Below, piece by piece: positions 35,883 through 45,078 of a stretch of DNA of 64,000 bases (the stretch's first letter is position 1; every line of letters begins with the position of its first letter). The DNA is from Mesorhizobium kowhaii (GTDB lineage Bacteria; Pseudomonadota; Alphaproteobacteria; Rhizobiales; Rhizobiaceae). The notes under the pieces are model-generated. The model was not told the DNA's origin. It did no database searches and saw only the letters and a program-made list of their open reading frames with translations. The stretch spans positions 1 through 64,000 of the forward strand of contig NZ_MZXV01000038.1 of the NCBI RefSeq assembly GCF_003253745.1. Direction: 5' to 3'. The translations under genes were made by a program, and so were the position numbers.

Positions 35883-36194
35883 ACCGTGTATCTCGCAGTT
35901 CACGTTGACAAAGACGCCATTTCGCTAGCAGTCGCATATCGCGAGGACGCGCGACAAAGACCAGAATGGTTCGGAAGAGTCGGCGCCGATAATGAATTGA
36001 TTTTCCAGCATGAACGCTCCGAGACCGCGGACATACCAGGGCCACTCGAGAGCACCATGCCGGGCTCAATTTCCGTCGTTTCGTTCGAGCAACCGATTGC
36101 CCCACGCTCCAATAGCAAGCGTTTCATTTGTGAAACCTTGCATCTGTTTGATCCTCTTGTCCCTGATGAGGCGGCAGCCTTCGCTGCGTTCCCG
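35883..36194. other. Spacer inside the transporter operon
   Basis: No gene is recognisable in these 312 bases between the DppC-like gene and the hydrolase gene. It may hold a promoter for the hydrolase, but none is clear. Confidence 0.4.
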
Positions 36195-37064
36195 TTACTG
36201 CAGTCCCTTGTCCAACCGGTCGCGCAGCCAGTCGCCCAACAGGCTGATGGAGAGCGTAGTCGTAACGATCAGCGCAGCTGGCGCAAACATGATCCATGGC
36301 GCACGTGTCATATACTCCCGGCCATAGCCGAGCATGTTTCCGAGGCTCGTCATCGGGGGCTGAACGCCAAGGCCCAGAAAGGACAGGCTGCTTTCCATGA
36401 GGATGATCTCCGGGAAAGTCAGCGTCATGGAAACAATGAGCGTCGATGAGATATTCGGGAGGATGTGCCGCAGATATACCTGCATTGGGCTCGCACCCAA
36501 TTGACGGGCGGCGCTGGCGTAGCCTTGCGCGCTGGCGGCGATCGCAAGCCCGCGTGCGATACGGGCATAGCGCTCCCAGCCGTAAAGCCCCATCAGTCCA
36601 ATGAACAACGGCAAAGCGTTCCCGAAAAACGCAAGGACCGACAGTGAAAGGATGAGGAATGGCATGGCTGCCTGGAAGTCAGCGAGCATCAGGATGAACT
36701 GTTCGACCCGACCTCGAAAGTGGGCCGCCGCAAAGCCCATGGTCGTGCCGAACCACGCCGAAATCAGCGTTGCCGCCAGAGCGACCAGAACTGAGATACG
36801 AACGGACACGATCAATCGTGATAGAATATCGCGTCCCAGTTCGTCCGTTCCAAGCAGATGCCGCGGATGGAATGGCGAAGCCAACCGGTTTGGCAGATCA
36901 AGAGCGGTGTATCGGTACGGAGCGATTTGATCGGCGAGCAGCGCTATACCAACGACAAAAACAATCCAGAGCAGGCTGGCGATGACGGTGAATGGGATTG
37001 GGTGGTGTTTGGTGTTCTTCCGCGTGCCAGCTGCCGTTTCGCTCACTTCTTCCATCATGTTCAT
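36195..37064 (-). CDS. ABC transporter permease, DppC type
   Basis: The 289-residue inner-membrane permease of the oligopeptide/dipeptide family has an N-terminal helix (FTVIASLLWIVFVVGIALLA), the OppC loop HLLGTDELGRDILSRLI and the EAA loop ASAQGYASAARQLGASPMQV. Start at 37064 lies after GGAGGA within the end of the dppB-like gene. It pairs with the DppB-type permease. Confidence 0.92.
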   Translation of the reverse strand: MNMMEEVSETAAGTRKNTKHHPIPFTVIASLLWIVFVVGIALLADQIAPYRYTALDLPNRLASPFHPRHLLGTDELGRDILSRLIVSVRISVLVALAATLISAWFGTTMGFAAAHFRGRVEQFILMLADFQAAMPFLILSLSVLAFFGNALPLFIGLMGLYGWERYARIARGLAIAASAQGYASAARQLGASPMQVYLRHILPNISSTLIVSMTLTFPEIILMESSLSFLGLGVQPPMTSLGNMLGYGREYMTRAPWIMFAPAALIVTTTLSISLLGDWLRDRLDKGLQ

Positions 37065-37066
37065 TC

Positions 37067-38002
37067 TCAGTGTCCTCCGGAGGAGTTGGCTTCGGCCAGG
37101 CGCGGGTCGAGGAAGCCGTAGAGGAAGTCCACGATGAGATTGGAAAGCACCATTGCGACGGCCACCAGCAGGAGAATGCATTGCACGACCGCCAGATCGC
37201 GGGCTGCCACCGACACGACCAGCAGATTGCCGACACCCGGCCAGGAGAACACGCTCTCGACCACAACCGAACCCGCTATCAGATTGCCAACCATGAAGCC
37301 GACAATCGTAACGGTTGGAATCGCGGCGTTCGGCAGCGCGTGACCACGCACAACCGCGGCCCAGGGGATTCCCTTTGCGCTGGCGGTACGGATGTAGGGC
37401 TGCCCCAGCACCTCCAGCATTGCACTTCGAACGAATCGGGCAAGCACCGCGGCGCCGCCAACGCCGAGAGTGATGATCGGCAGGATGAGATGCTGCAAAC
37501 TGCCGGTGCCGCCGGTCGGCAGCCAGGCAAACCAGATTGCAAGGACTTGAACCAATACGAGGCCGAGGACAAAGCTTGGTACAGTATAACCTGCGACCGC
37601 CGTGACCATGACGGCGCGGTCAATAGCGGTGTTCCTATGCAAAGCGGCATAGATACCGGCTGGAATGCCGATCGCCAACTTCATCAGGAGCGCAGGCAGG
37701 GTCAGCATGAGGGTCGCCGGGATACGTCCCAGGACAAGATCAAGCGCGGGCCCGCCTCCACGCATCGAACGGCCGAACTCGCCTTGAAAGATTGCTGCGA
37801 AGTAATGGAGATATTGCATCCAAAGTGGCTGATCCAGACCCCACTCCCGGCGAAAGGCGGCCATGGCCTCGGGCGAAGCGTCGTCCCCCATGATGCTGCG
37901 GGCCGGATCTCCCGAGAGCCTCAGGACGATGAAGGCGAACGTGACCACCAGCGCGACTGTCAGAACGGCACGTAAGACACGGATGGCAAAGAAACGAAAC
38001 AT
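37067..38002 (-). CDS. ABC transporter permease, DppB type
   Basis: The 311-residue permease has the N-terminal FRFFAIRVLRAVLTVALVVT, the family GDPARSIMGDDASPEAMAA, GEFGRSMR and the EAA loop GQPYIRTASAKGIPWAAVV. Its ATG at 38002 overlaps the stop of the ATPase gene (TGATG). An upstream extension of 34 codons runs into that gene and was rejected. Confidence 0.93.
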   Translation of the reverse strand: MFRFFAIRVLRAVLTVALVVTFAFIVLRLSGDPARSIMGDDASPEAMAAFRREWGLDQPLWMQYLHYFAAIFQGEFGRSMRGGGPALDLVLGRIPATLMLTLPALLMKLAIGIPAGIYAALHRNTAIDRAVMVTAVAGYTVPSFVLGLVLVQVLAIWFAWLPTGGTGSLQHLILPIITLGVGGAAVLARFVRSAMLEVLGQPYIRTASAKGIPWAAVVRGHALPNAAIPTVTIVGFMVGNLIAGSVVVESVFSWPGVGNLLVVSVAARDLAVVQCILLLVAVAMVLSNLIVDFLYGFLDPRLAEANSSGGH

Positions 38003-38994
38003 CAGGAGCCAACCTCCTTGGTCGGCGGGTTGGTATGCACGGCATGACAGGCAACGGAGCGTCCGTCCGGCAGAGTTGAGAATGTGGGGCAGACACTCAC
38101 GCACTCCGGCCGCGCGATGGCACAGCGAGGGTGGAACGCGCAGCCGGTCGGACGGGCTGCAGGGTTGGGTGGTTCACCTTTGAGTATGATGCGCTCGCGC
38201 GTGCGGCGACCTGCAACAGGTACCGCTGAGACAAGCGCCTTAGTATAGGGGTGGGTGGGGTTCGAGAGCAGAAGATGTGTCTCGCCAAATTCGACGATGC
38301 GGCCGAGATACATCACAGCCATACTCTGACTGACCTGGCGAACCACTTTCAGATCATGACTGATGAAGAGGAGACTGAGACGCAATTCCTTCTGAAGGTC
38401 CATGAGGACGTTCACGACCTGGGCCTGGATCGAAACGTCGAGAGCCGAGACCGGCTCGTCGCAGACCAGCAACGCCGGTTGCATGATCAGCGCCCGAGCA
38501 AGAACAGCACGCTGACGCTGCCCACCGGACAGTTGATAAGGCAGGCTCGTGGCATGACTCGCATTCAGGCCAACCGCGTCGAGCATAGCCAGCGCTTTGT
38601 TGTTACGCTTCGATGCAGACCCGATGTCATGGATGTCCAGTGGTTCCCGGACCTGATCGATGATTGACAGTCGGCGGTCCAGCGCAGCGAGCGGATCCTG
38701 GTAGATCATTTGCATCTGCGCTCGCATACGGCGCCACGCTGGTGTATCGGTGGCCGGCAGTTCAGTACCGCGGAAGAGCACATATCCGCTGTTCGGCCGT
38801 TCAAGGCCGAGCGCGATCCGTCCTGTGGTTGATTTTCCCGAACCGGATTCGCCGACGAGAGCCAGCGTCTGCCCCTCTTTCAGAGACAGTGAGACTTCAT
38901 CGACAGCATGGACAGGCACTTTTTTTCCGAAGAGACCCTGCCGCGTCGAATAGCTGCGCGAAATGCCTTGCAGGTCAAGAATACCTGCAGTCAT
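38002..38994 (-). CDS. ABC transporter ATPase, OppF type
   Basis: The 330-residue ATPase has Walker A (GESGSGKSTTGRIALGLE), the signature LSGGQRQRAVLARAL, Walker B (LLVCDEPVSALDVS) and the C-terminal oligopeptide-transporter domain with Cys-rich Fe-S-like motif (CAFHPRCAIARPECVSVCPT). Overlaps the second ATPase gene by four bases. Confidence 0.94.
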   Translation of the reverse strand: MTAGILDLQGISRSYSTRQGLFGKKVPVHAVDEVSLSLKEGQTLALVGESGSGKSTTGRIALGLERPNSGYVLFRGTELPATDTPAWRRMRAQMQMIYQDPLAALDRRLSIIDQVREPLDIHDIGSASKRNNKALAMLDAVGLNASHATSLPYQLSGGQRQRAVLARALIMQPALLVCDEPVSALDVSIQAQVVNVLMDLQKELRLSLLFISHDLKVVRQVSQSMAVMYLGRIVEFGETHLLLSNPTHPYTKALVSAVPVAGRRTRERIILKGEPPNPAARPTGCAFHPRCAIARPECVSVCPTFSTLPDGRSVACHAVHTNPPTKEVGS

Positions 38995-40040
38995 GCCAGC
39001 ACGCTTGTCTTGAGACTTAAGGGCTTCTGGGCCTCCGTGGCGGGCCCTGCTATGCAGGCGGAGAAGCCGCCGGCTTCGGTTTGCGCGAGTCGCGGAATGG
39101 TTACTTCACAAACCGCCATGCGTTGCGGACAACGGGGCGCAAACGGGCACCCCGGAGGCATGTTTTCAGGCTCCGGCACCTGCCCCTCGATGGGAACGAG
39201 CTGTCGCAACGCGCCTTCGAAAGGCGGCAAGGCCGCAAGAAGCCCTTGTGTATAAGGATGCCGCGGACTTGCAAAAATCGATTCTGAAGGCGCCGTCTCG
39301 ACGACGAGGCCGCCATACATGACCATAATGCGTTCGCAGGTTTCGGAAACGACGCCGAGATCGTGGCTGATGAGAACAAGAGCCATGCCCGTCTCGCGCC
39401 GAATGGTGGTCAAGAGGTCCAGTATCTGGGCCTGGATTGTCGCGTCGAGCGCGGTGGTCGGCTCGTCGGCAACCAGGACGTCCGGCTTTCCGGCGAGCGC
39501 CGTGGCGATCATGACCCGCTGGTTCTGACCGCCGGACAGTTCATGGGGATAGGCGTCGAAGCGACGTTCCGCGTCCGGCAGGCCAACGAGCTCGAAAAGA
39601 CGTTTTGCCTCGGCCCGGATGCTCGATCCCGACAGCCCCTGATGTCGAGCGAGAACTTCGCCAACCTGCCGACCAATTCGGATGACAGGATTGAGCGCGC
39701 TCGACGGATCCTGGAAGATCATCGCCACGCGTCTGCCCCTGATCCGGTCAAGCCGCATCGCTGCTGCGCCACGGAGTTCTTCCCCGTCCAGCCGAATGCT
39801 TCCCGACACGGTAGCCGTGCGAGGCAGAAGCCCGAGCGCGGCAAGCCAGGTAACGGACTTGCCGCTACCTGACTCGCCTACAATACCGATTGACTCGCCC
39901 CGTGCGACCGTGAGGTCGATCCCCCGAATTACCTGGACGCCGCTGAAGTCGACGGTGAGGCCTTCGATCGTGAGCAACGGTTGCGACGACCGAGCCGCCG
40001 TCAAAGCGGATGCTGGTGTTGTGCCGGCGAGATTTGCCAT
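38991..40040 (-). CDS. ABC transporter ATPase, OppD type
   Basis: The 349-residue ATPase has Walker A (GESGSGKSVTWLAALGLL), signature LSGGQNQRVMIATAL, Walker B (VLVADEPTTALDAT) and a C-terminal Cys motif (CPFAPRCPQRMAVCE). I chose ATG 40040 (MANLAGTTP) with GAGGAGGG upstream rather than a 48-codon extension into the binding-protein gene. Confidence 0.93.
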   Translation of the reverse strand: MANLAGTTPASALTAARSSQPLLTIEGLTVDFSGVQVIRGIDLTVARGESIGIVGESGSGKSVTWLAALGLLPRTATVSGSIRLDGEELRGAAAMRLDRIRGRRVAMIFQDPSSALNPVIRIGRQVGEVLARHQGLSGSSIRAEAKRLFELVGLPDAERRFDAYPHELSGGQNQRVMIATALAGKPDVLVADEPTTALDATIQAQILDLLTTIRRETGMALVLISHDLGVVSETCERIMVMYGGLVVETAPSESIFASPRHPYTQGLLAALPPFEGALRQLVPIEGQVPEPENMPPGCPFAPRCPQRMAVCEVTIPRLAQTEAGGFSACIAGPATEAQKPLSLKTSVLA

Positions 40041-40063
40041 CGCCGTCCCTCCTCTGCCGGTCA

Positions 40064-41629
40064 TCAGTTTTGCGTATGGGCGGCGTTGAAAGGACCGAAG
40101 TTCAGGTCGAGTGTCTGCCCCGGGACCCAGGCGATATCCTTGCGCTTGCCATAGAACTGACCGGAACCGTGGAGGATCACGCAAGGCGGATCTTCCCGGT
40201 CAACGATCTGGAGCATTTGGCGGATAATTGGCCGGCGCGCTTGCGGGTCGGCCATCTTTTTCAACTGCTCACCAAGGCCGAAGTACTCGTCATTGCTCCA
40301 GATACCCTCTTTGACGTTCTCCCCAAATGGTCCGAAGACACGCCAGGCGTGGCCGAGCGGGTCCGGGAAGATGGCGGTGTTTGAACTGTCGTAAATTGCG
40401 TTGATCGGCTTGCTTTCGATCTGGGCGAAGTTCTCCATCATCTGAATTTCGACATTGATGCCGACCGCCCGCCACATTTCGACCATTATCTGCGCGCCGG
40501 CGACCTGGTTGGGATAGTAGTTGTTGAGCAATCGGTAGGTGATCATTTCACCATTGTAGCCGCTCTCGCGTAGGAGTTGACGCGCCAAGTCGGGGTCGTA
40601 TGCGAGACCGGGGAAATCCTCGATATACGCATCGCCGAAGCTGGGGAGTTGGTAGCCGTTGGGAATGAGCAGCCTGTCCTGCCAAAGCGCCTGGACGATA
40701 GCCTCTCGGTCGATCGCGAGGCTAAGGGCACGCCGCACGCCAACTTTGCCGAGGATCGGACCGGTCGTGTCGATATTCAGTGCGCGGATATTCTGAACGG
40801 GGCCGCCGGAGACTTCGAGTTCGGGGTGCTTCTTGATTTCCGAGAACATGTCGGGAGAGAGATCAGTGATAAAGTCCACTTCGCCCGAGATGAGCGCGTT
40901 GACCCGTGAAGCCAGTTCGGGGATGATCCGGAAATGAATCCCTTCTAAGGGCGGCAGCCCACCCCAGTAGGCATCGTGCGCGGCCAGAACGACTTCGACA
41001 TCGAGTGATTGGCTGACAATCCGATACGGGCCTGTTCCGACCGGCGCAGCCGTCCAGGCATCCCAGGAACCTGACGCTCCGAAAGCACGCTTGCTGACGA
41101 TTTCCGCCCCCCAGGACGCCAATCGTTTCTCGATCAGCGCATCTTCGTCTTTGGTGTGGACAACGACAGTGTGGCTGTCGACGATGTCGACCTTGTCGAT
41201 GGTGTCCAGAGTCTCCATGGCAGTGACCTTTCCTGCCATGTCTGGGCCAAGCAGGTGCTCAGGACTCAAAGTGAAGGCGACATCCTCAGCGGTGAAATCA
41301 CCGTCGTCATGGAACTTCACACCCTTGCGCAGGAAAAGACGAACTGACTTGGCGTTTATCCGTTCCCAACGCTCCGCAAGGGCCGGACGTAACGTCATAG
41401 CGGACGTCTGGTCGAAGGCGAGCAATGTGTCGAACATCTGCGGCGCTATGCGCCGTGTCGCGGTGTGAGCGTACAAAACAGGCTCGACGGCGGGCGGGAA
41501 GCTGGACATGCCGATTCTAAGTGTCCGGCGAGCGGCGCCCTGGGCCTTCGCTGAAGATACTCCAGTCATTGCCATAAGACTGCTTGCCCCCCCGGCTACC
41601 AATAGATTACGTCGCGTTATCGAAAACAT
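40064..41629 (-). CDS. Tat-exported ABC substrate-binding protein, family 5
   Basis: The 521-residue SBP_bac_5 protein begins MFSITRRNLLVAGGASSLMA, a twin-arginine signal with AKA-like cleavage. It shows the DppA-type order: LAERWERINAKSVRLFLRKG, VKFHDDGDFTAEDVAFTL, PVGTGPYRI, RRALSLAIDREAIVQALW. It is first in the operon (binding protein, two ATPases, two permeases, hydrolase). Family 5 takes peptides, glycosides and opines; the neighbouring pal-type genes suggest a phosphonoalanine conjugate. Divergent from the LysR gene, with two dyads in the spacer. Confidence 0.92.
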   Translation of the reverse strand: MFSITRRNLLVAGGASSLMAMTGVSSAKAQGAARRTLRIGMSSFPPAVEPVLYAHTATRRIAPQMFDTLLAFDQTSAMTLRPALAERWERINAKSVRLFLRKGVKFHDDGDFTAEDVAFTLSPEHLLGPDMAGKVTAMETLDTIDKVDIVDSHTVVVHTKDEDALIEKRLASWGAEIVSKRAFGASGSWDAWTAAPVGTGPYRIVSQSLDVEVVLAAHDAYWGGLPPLEGIHFRIIPELASRVNALISGEVDFITDLSPDMFSEIKKHPELEVSGGPVQNIRALNIDTTGPILGKVGVRRALSLAIDREAIVQALWQDRLLIPNGYQLPSFGDAYIEDFPGLAYDPDLARQLLRESGYNGEMITYRLLNNYYPNQVAGAQIMVEMWRAVGINVEIQMMENFAQIESKPINAIYDSSNTAIFPDPLGHAWRVFGPFGENVKEGIWSNDEYFGLGEQLKKMADPQARRPIIRQMLQIVDREDPPCVILHGSGQFYGKRKDIAWVPGQTLDLNFGPFNAAHTQN

Positions 41630-41657
41630 GTGCGTACCTGCCTCCAGTGTAGTCTCG

Positions 41658-41677
41658 CGAAGCAGATGTTTGCTTCG
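41658..41677. promoter_or_regulatory. 20-bp inverted repeat upstream of the binding-protein gene
   Basis: CGAAGCAGATGTTTGCTTCG has perfect 7-bp arms and a 6-base spacer, 29 bases from the binding-protein ATG. It is a candidate operator for the adjacent LysR regulator or a leader hairpin. Confidence 0.5.
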
Positions 41678-41753
41678 GGATGTGAAAACTCTTTATTACG
41701 GCCATCGGCACTTCTCGGTGCCCGGCGAGAACGAGCGGGAGTACTCACTCTGA

Positions 41754-41797
41754 TTTGCTACAACCGCATGACAATCATCGAATAATCCGATAGCAAA
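41754..41797. promoter_or_regulatory. Separated dyad TTTGCTA/TAGCAAA in the LysR divergent spacer
   Basis: Perfect 7-base arms at 41754-41760 and 41791-41797 flank 30 bases. Its position just upstream of the LysR gene fits an autoregulatory LysR-type site, but no T-N11-A core stands out. Confidence 0.35.
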
Positions 41798-41839
41798 CAC
41801 GCTCTTTTGGATGATCTAGGAAGGCGACTAAAACCGGCC

Positions 41840-42757
41840 ATGTCAGACGGCAAAGATCTTTCGCTCAACGCTGTTCGGGCTTTCGTGCAGGTCGCACGCG
41901 ACAACAGCGTCACCCGGGCTTCGAAAACCCTTGGCATCACCCAGAGCTCGGTGAGCCGCCACATCGCGGTGCTCGAGGAGTATTTCGGCGCAAAGCTGCT
42001 CGAACGGCATGGACGCCTGAGTCGGTTGACGGATTTCGGGCGGCTATTCGCCGATGCCGTTGCCGAGCCGCTCGACACGATTTTCTTTACGGCAAAGCGG
42101 ATGCGCCGCGGTGACGGCAAAGGTGCCAACCGGCTCGTCGTCAGGACCTCGCTCTCGACCTTTGCCTATACGCTGCTGATTCCCAATTTGAGCGACTTCT
42201 CGAAGGAAATGGGCGGCGTTACGGTCGACGTCATCAGCACCCTGTCGGCCCCCGCCTCAACCGACAGCTTCGATGTGCTTCTGACCCGAGACCTGACGCT
42301 GACCGAACCGGGAGATCGATGGGATTTCTACGACGAACAACTCGTCTGCGTCGGGGCGCCCGACTGTGTCGCCGGCCGCGGGCTCGAAGCGCTGCGCACC
42401 ACACCGGTGATTGCCGTCACATCGCGGCCGGACATCTTGCCGACCTGGCTTCGCGGCATGGACCTGAAAACGTCGGACATCATCTCCGGGGCACGCTACG
42501 ACCATTACTACCTAGCCCTGCCGGCGGTAACGACCGGTCAGACTTTGCTGGTGACACCCAATATCATCGTCGCGGATCTGATCAGACAGGGCCTCCTGGA
42601 CGCGCTGCCCGGCTCGCGCGCGCCGAGCGGCATGCAGTACCGGGCCTATGCGGTCGATCGCAGCGACAATCCGGATCTCGCCCGCGCCTTCTGCCGTTGG
42701 CTCACAAGGCTCTGCCGGAAAAAAACCGAGGATGAGAGCGCCGGAAATAATTGCTGA
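41840..42757 (+). CDS. LysR-type regulator, PalR-like
   Basis: The 305-residue protein has the N-terminal winged HTH (LSLNAVRAFVQVARDNSVTR, ASKTLGITQSSVSRHIAVLE) and a LysR effector domain. It is divergent from the transporter operon and leads an operon with the aminotransferase and phosphonopyruvate hydrolase, the same content as the pal operon of Variovorax sp. Pal2, whose LysR protein responds to phosphonoalanine. The ATG at 41840 is chosen; the ribosome site (AGGAAGG) is 15 bases upstream, so a slightly earlier non-ATG start is possible. Confidence 0.85.
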   Translation: MSDGKDLSLNAVRAFVQVARDNSVTRASKTLGITQSSVSRHIAVLEEYFGAKLLERHGRLSRLTDFGRLFADAVAEPLDTIFFTAKRMRRGDGKGANRLVVRTSLSTFAYTLLIPNLSDFSKEMGGVTVDVISTLSAPASTDSFDVLLTRDLTLTEPGDRWDFYDEQLVCVGAPDCVAGRGLEALRTTPVIAVTSRPDILPTWLRGMDLKTSDIISGARYDHYYLALPAVTTGQTLLVTPNIIVADLIRQGLLDALPGSRAPSGMQYRAYAVDRSDNPDLARAFCRWLTRLCRKKTEDESAGNNC

Positions 42758-42876
42758 CCGCAATGATGCATCGCAAAACGCGATCCCTTTGGCCGCTTTC
42801 CGCGATGCCAAAGCTGGCGAGCTAAGAGCGCCTCGTTTAGCTCTGGGCATAACTCCCCTGCTCTGAGGAAAGTCCA

Positions 42877-44115
42877 TTGCCGCTACTCGCCAAAAGACTG
42901 CAGGCCGTCCGCCCCTCCCAGACAAAAGCCATGACCGACAAGGCGAGCGCCTTGCGCGAACAAGGCATCGATATCATCACACTGAGCCAGGGCGAACCGA
43001 ACTTCGACACGCCAGAATCCGTCCAGCAGGCCGGCATCGCCGCCATCCTTGATGGCAAGACGCGCTATACGCCGGTCGCCGGGGTCAAGCCGCTGCGCGA
43101 GGCGATCCGGGAGAAGCTCTCGCGCGACAACGGGCTCGATTATGACATCGACCGCATCACCGTTGGCTGTGGCGCCAAGCAGATCGTCTTCAACGGCCTC
43201 TTCGCCTCTCTCGATGCCGGGGACGAGGTCATCGTCCCCACGCCCTGCTGGGTGTCTTATCCGGACATGGTGCGGCTGGCCGGCGGCCAACCGGTGCTCG
43301 TCGCCTGCCACGAGCGGTCGGGTTTCAAGCTGAAGCCGGAACACTTGGAAGCGGCTATCACGCCGCGCACCAAATGGCTGATGCTGAATTCGCCGAACAA
43401 TCCCACCGGCGCGGTCTATTCCAAAACCGATCTGGCCGCTCTGGCCGAAGTCCTGCGCCGACACAGCCACGTCCACGTCCTTTCCGACGATATCTATGAA
43501 AAACTCGTCTATGACGTGCCTTTCGCGACGATGGCCGAGGCCGCGCCGGATCTCATCGACAGGGTGCTGACGGTCAACGGCGTTTCCAAGTCCAGCGCCA
43601 TGACGGGCTGGCGCCTTGGCTATGGGGCCGGTCCGAAAGACCTCATTAAGGCGATGAACACGATCGAGGGCCAGACGTCGTCGCACACCAGTTCGATCTC
43701 GCAATATGCAGCGATCGAGGCCATTGCCGGCAACCAGGACCACATCGTCGATTTCGTATCCGCCTTCCGCAAGCGCCGCGATCTCGTCGTCGAGCAGATT
43801 AATCAAGCCGAGGGCCTGAAGTGTCGCGTGCCGGACGGCGCCTTCTATGTCTTCGTCTCCTGCGCCAGTGTGATCGGCAAAGTGACCGGCAAGGGCAAGG
43901 TGATCGAGAACGACATGGATTTCGCCATGCATCTGCTGGAAGAGTTCGGCGTCGCGGTCGTGCCCGGCAGCGGCTTCATGGCCTCACCCTATATCCGCAT
44001 TTCCTATGCCGCATCAGAGGACGAGTTGAAGCGCGCCTGCGGCCGCATTCTCACCGCCTGCACCGCCCTGTCCGAAAGCGAGAAGACGTATGAGCAAAGC
44101 GAAGCAACTGCGTGA
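42877..44115 (+). CDS. palB: Aspartate-type aminotransferase, likely phosphonoalanine transaminase PalB
   Basis: The 412-residue class I aminotransferase shows ITLSQGEPNFDTPESVQQAG, TPCWVSYPDMVRLAGG, LNSPNNPTGAVYS, LSDDIYEKLVYD, and the PLP Lys in VNGVSKSSAMTGWRLGYGAG. It starts with TTG at 42877 after GAGGAAAG; no ATG with a better site is near. Its 3' end overlaps the phosphonopyruvate hydrolase gene by 26 bases. It would convert phosphonoalanine to phosphonopyruvate with pyruvate or 2-oxoglutarate. Substrate is inferred from the neighbour. Confidence 0.82.
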   Translation: MPLLAKRLQAVRPSQTKAMTDKASALREQGIDIITLSQGEPNFDTPESVQQAGIAAILDGKTRYTPVAGVKPLREAIREKLSRDNGLDYDIDRITVGCGAKQIVFNGLFASLDAGDEVIVPTPCWVSYPDMVRLAGGQPVLVACHERSGFKLKPEHLEAAITPRTKWLMLNSPNNPTGAVYSKTDLAALAEVLRRHSHVHVLSDDIYEKLVYDVPFATMAEAAPDLIDRVLTVNGVSKSSAMTGWRLGYGAGPKDLIKAMNTIEGQTSSHTSSISQYAAIEAIAGNQDHIVDFVSAFRKRRDLVVEQINQAEGLKCRVPDGAFYVFVSCASVIGKVTGKGKVIENDMDFAMHLLEEFGVAVVPGSGFMASPYIRISYAASEDELKRACGRILTACTALSESEKTYEQSEATA

Positions 44116-44962
44116 CCGCATGGCCGAACGCGGCCTCGTCCACATCATGGCGGCCCATAGCCCGCTTTCGGCCGTCTTGGCCGAGGAAGCCGGTTTCGAC
44201 GGGATCTGGGCCTCAGGCTTCGAGCTCTCCGCCCTCTACGGTCTGCCGGACATGAGCCTCATCTCGATGACGCAGCACCTCGACATGCTGCGGGCGATCG
44301 CCGGCCGGTCGTCGCTGCCGATCGTCGCCGATATCGACACCGGCTACGGCAATGCGATCAATGTCATCCATGCCATCTCCGAATATGAACGCGCCGGCGC
44401 CTCGGCGGTTGTCATCGAGGACAAGACCTTCCCGAAGGTCACCAGCCTCGCCGCCGGCGGCCGCCAGGAACTACTTCGGGTCGAGGAGTTTCAGGGCAAG
44501 ATCGAGGCGGCCATCAGCACCCGCACCGACCCTAACTTCCTCGTCATTGCCCGGACAGAAGCGCTGATCGCCGGTCTCGGCGAAGAGGAGGCGCTGAAGC
44601 GTGCAGCAGCCTATGAAGCGGCCGGGGCCGATATGATCCTCATCCACTCGAAACAGAAGACGCCGGAGGAAGTTGAAAGCTTCGTGCGCGCCTGGAGCGG
44701 CAAGGCGCCGATTGTGATCGTGCCGACGGCGTATCCGGAGATGAACGAGGAACGTATCAAGGCGCTCGGCAGAATCGCGATCGTCATCTATGGCAACCAC
44801 GCGATCCGCGCTTCGGTCACGGCGATGAAGGATGTCTTCGCGCGCATTCTCAAGGATCGCGGCATCCACAACGTCAACCGAGACATCGTTTCCGTCGAGG
44901 AGGTGTTCCGTTTGCAAAGAATGGATCAGGTCAAAGCCAACGAGGAACACTTTCTGGAGTAA
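44090..44962 (+). CDS. palA: Phosphonopyruvate hydrolase PalA
   Basis: The 290-residue isocitrate-lyase-superfamily enzyme has ADIDTGYGN with metal Asp and the gating loop EDKTFPKVTSL (residues 110-120). Residue 118 is Thr where PEP mutases have Asn; Thr118 is the residue reported for phosphonopyruvate hydrolase of Variovorax Pal2. Further matches are GRQELLRVEEFQGKIEAA and IVIYGNHAIRASV. It splits phosphonopyruvate to pyruvate and phosphate, the opposite role to PepM at 28571. Last gene of the regulator operon. Confidence 0.92.
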   Translation: MSKAKQLRDRMAERGLVHIMAAHSPLSAVLAEEAGFDGIWASGFELSALYGLPDMSLISMTQHLDMLRAIAGRSSLPIVADIDTGYGNAINVIHAISEYERAGASAVVIEDKTFPKVTSLAAGGRQELLRVEEFQGKIEAAISTRTDPNFLVIARTEALIAGLGEEEALKRAAAYEAAGADMILIHSKQKTPEEVESFVRAWSGKAPIVIVPTAYPEMNEERIKALGRIAIVIYGNHAIRASVTAMKDVFARILKDRGIHNVNRDIVSVEEVFRLQRMDQVKANEEHFLE

Positions 44963-45078
44963 CGTTCGACCGAACATTGTGTCTGACCAGTGGATGAGCT
45001 GTCGCCATGACGAAGTGCCGTTGAAGACGGTCCTTAGGCCGTAACCTTTCTTCGAACTGTCGGGCGCCACAAGTGAAA

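Noticed and set aside
42883..43932. 349-codon minus-strand frame opposite palB
   Set aside because: Antisense reading of a class I aminotransferase with no motifs of its own.
45051..45075. TGT-N8-ACA near the orphan sigma-54 promoter
   Set aside because: Spacing is two bases short of a NifA site, so it was not called an activator sequence.
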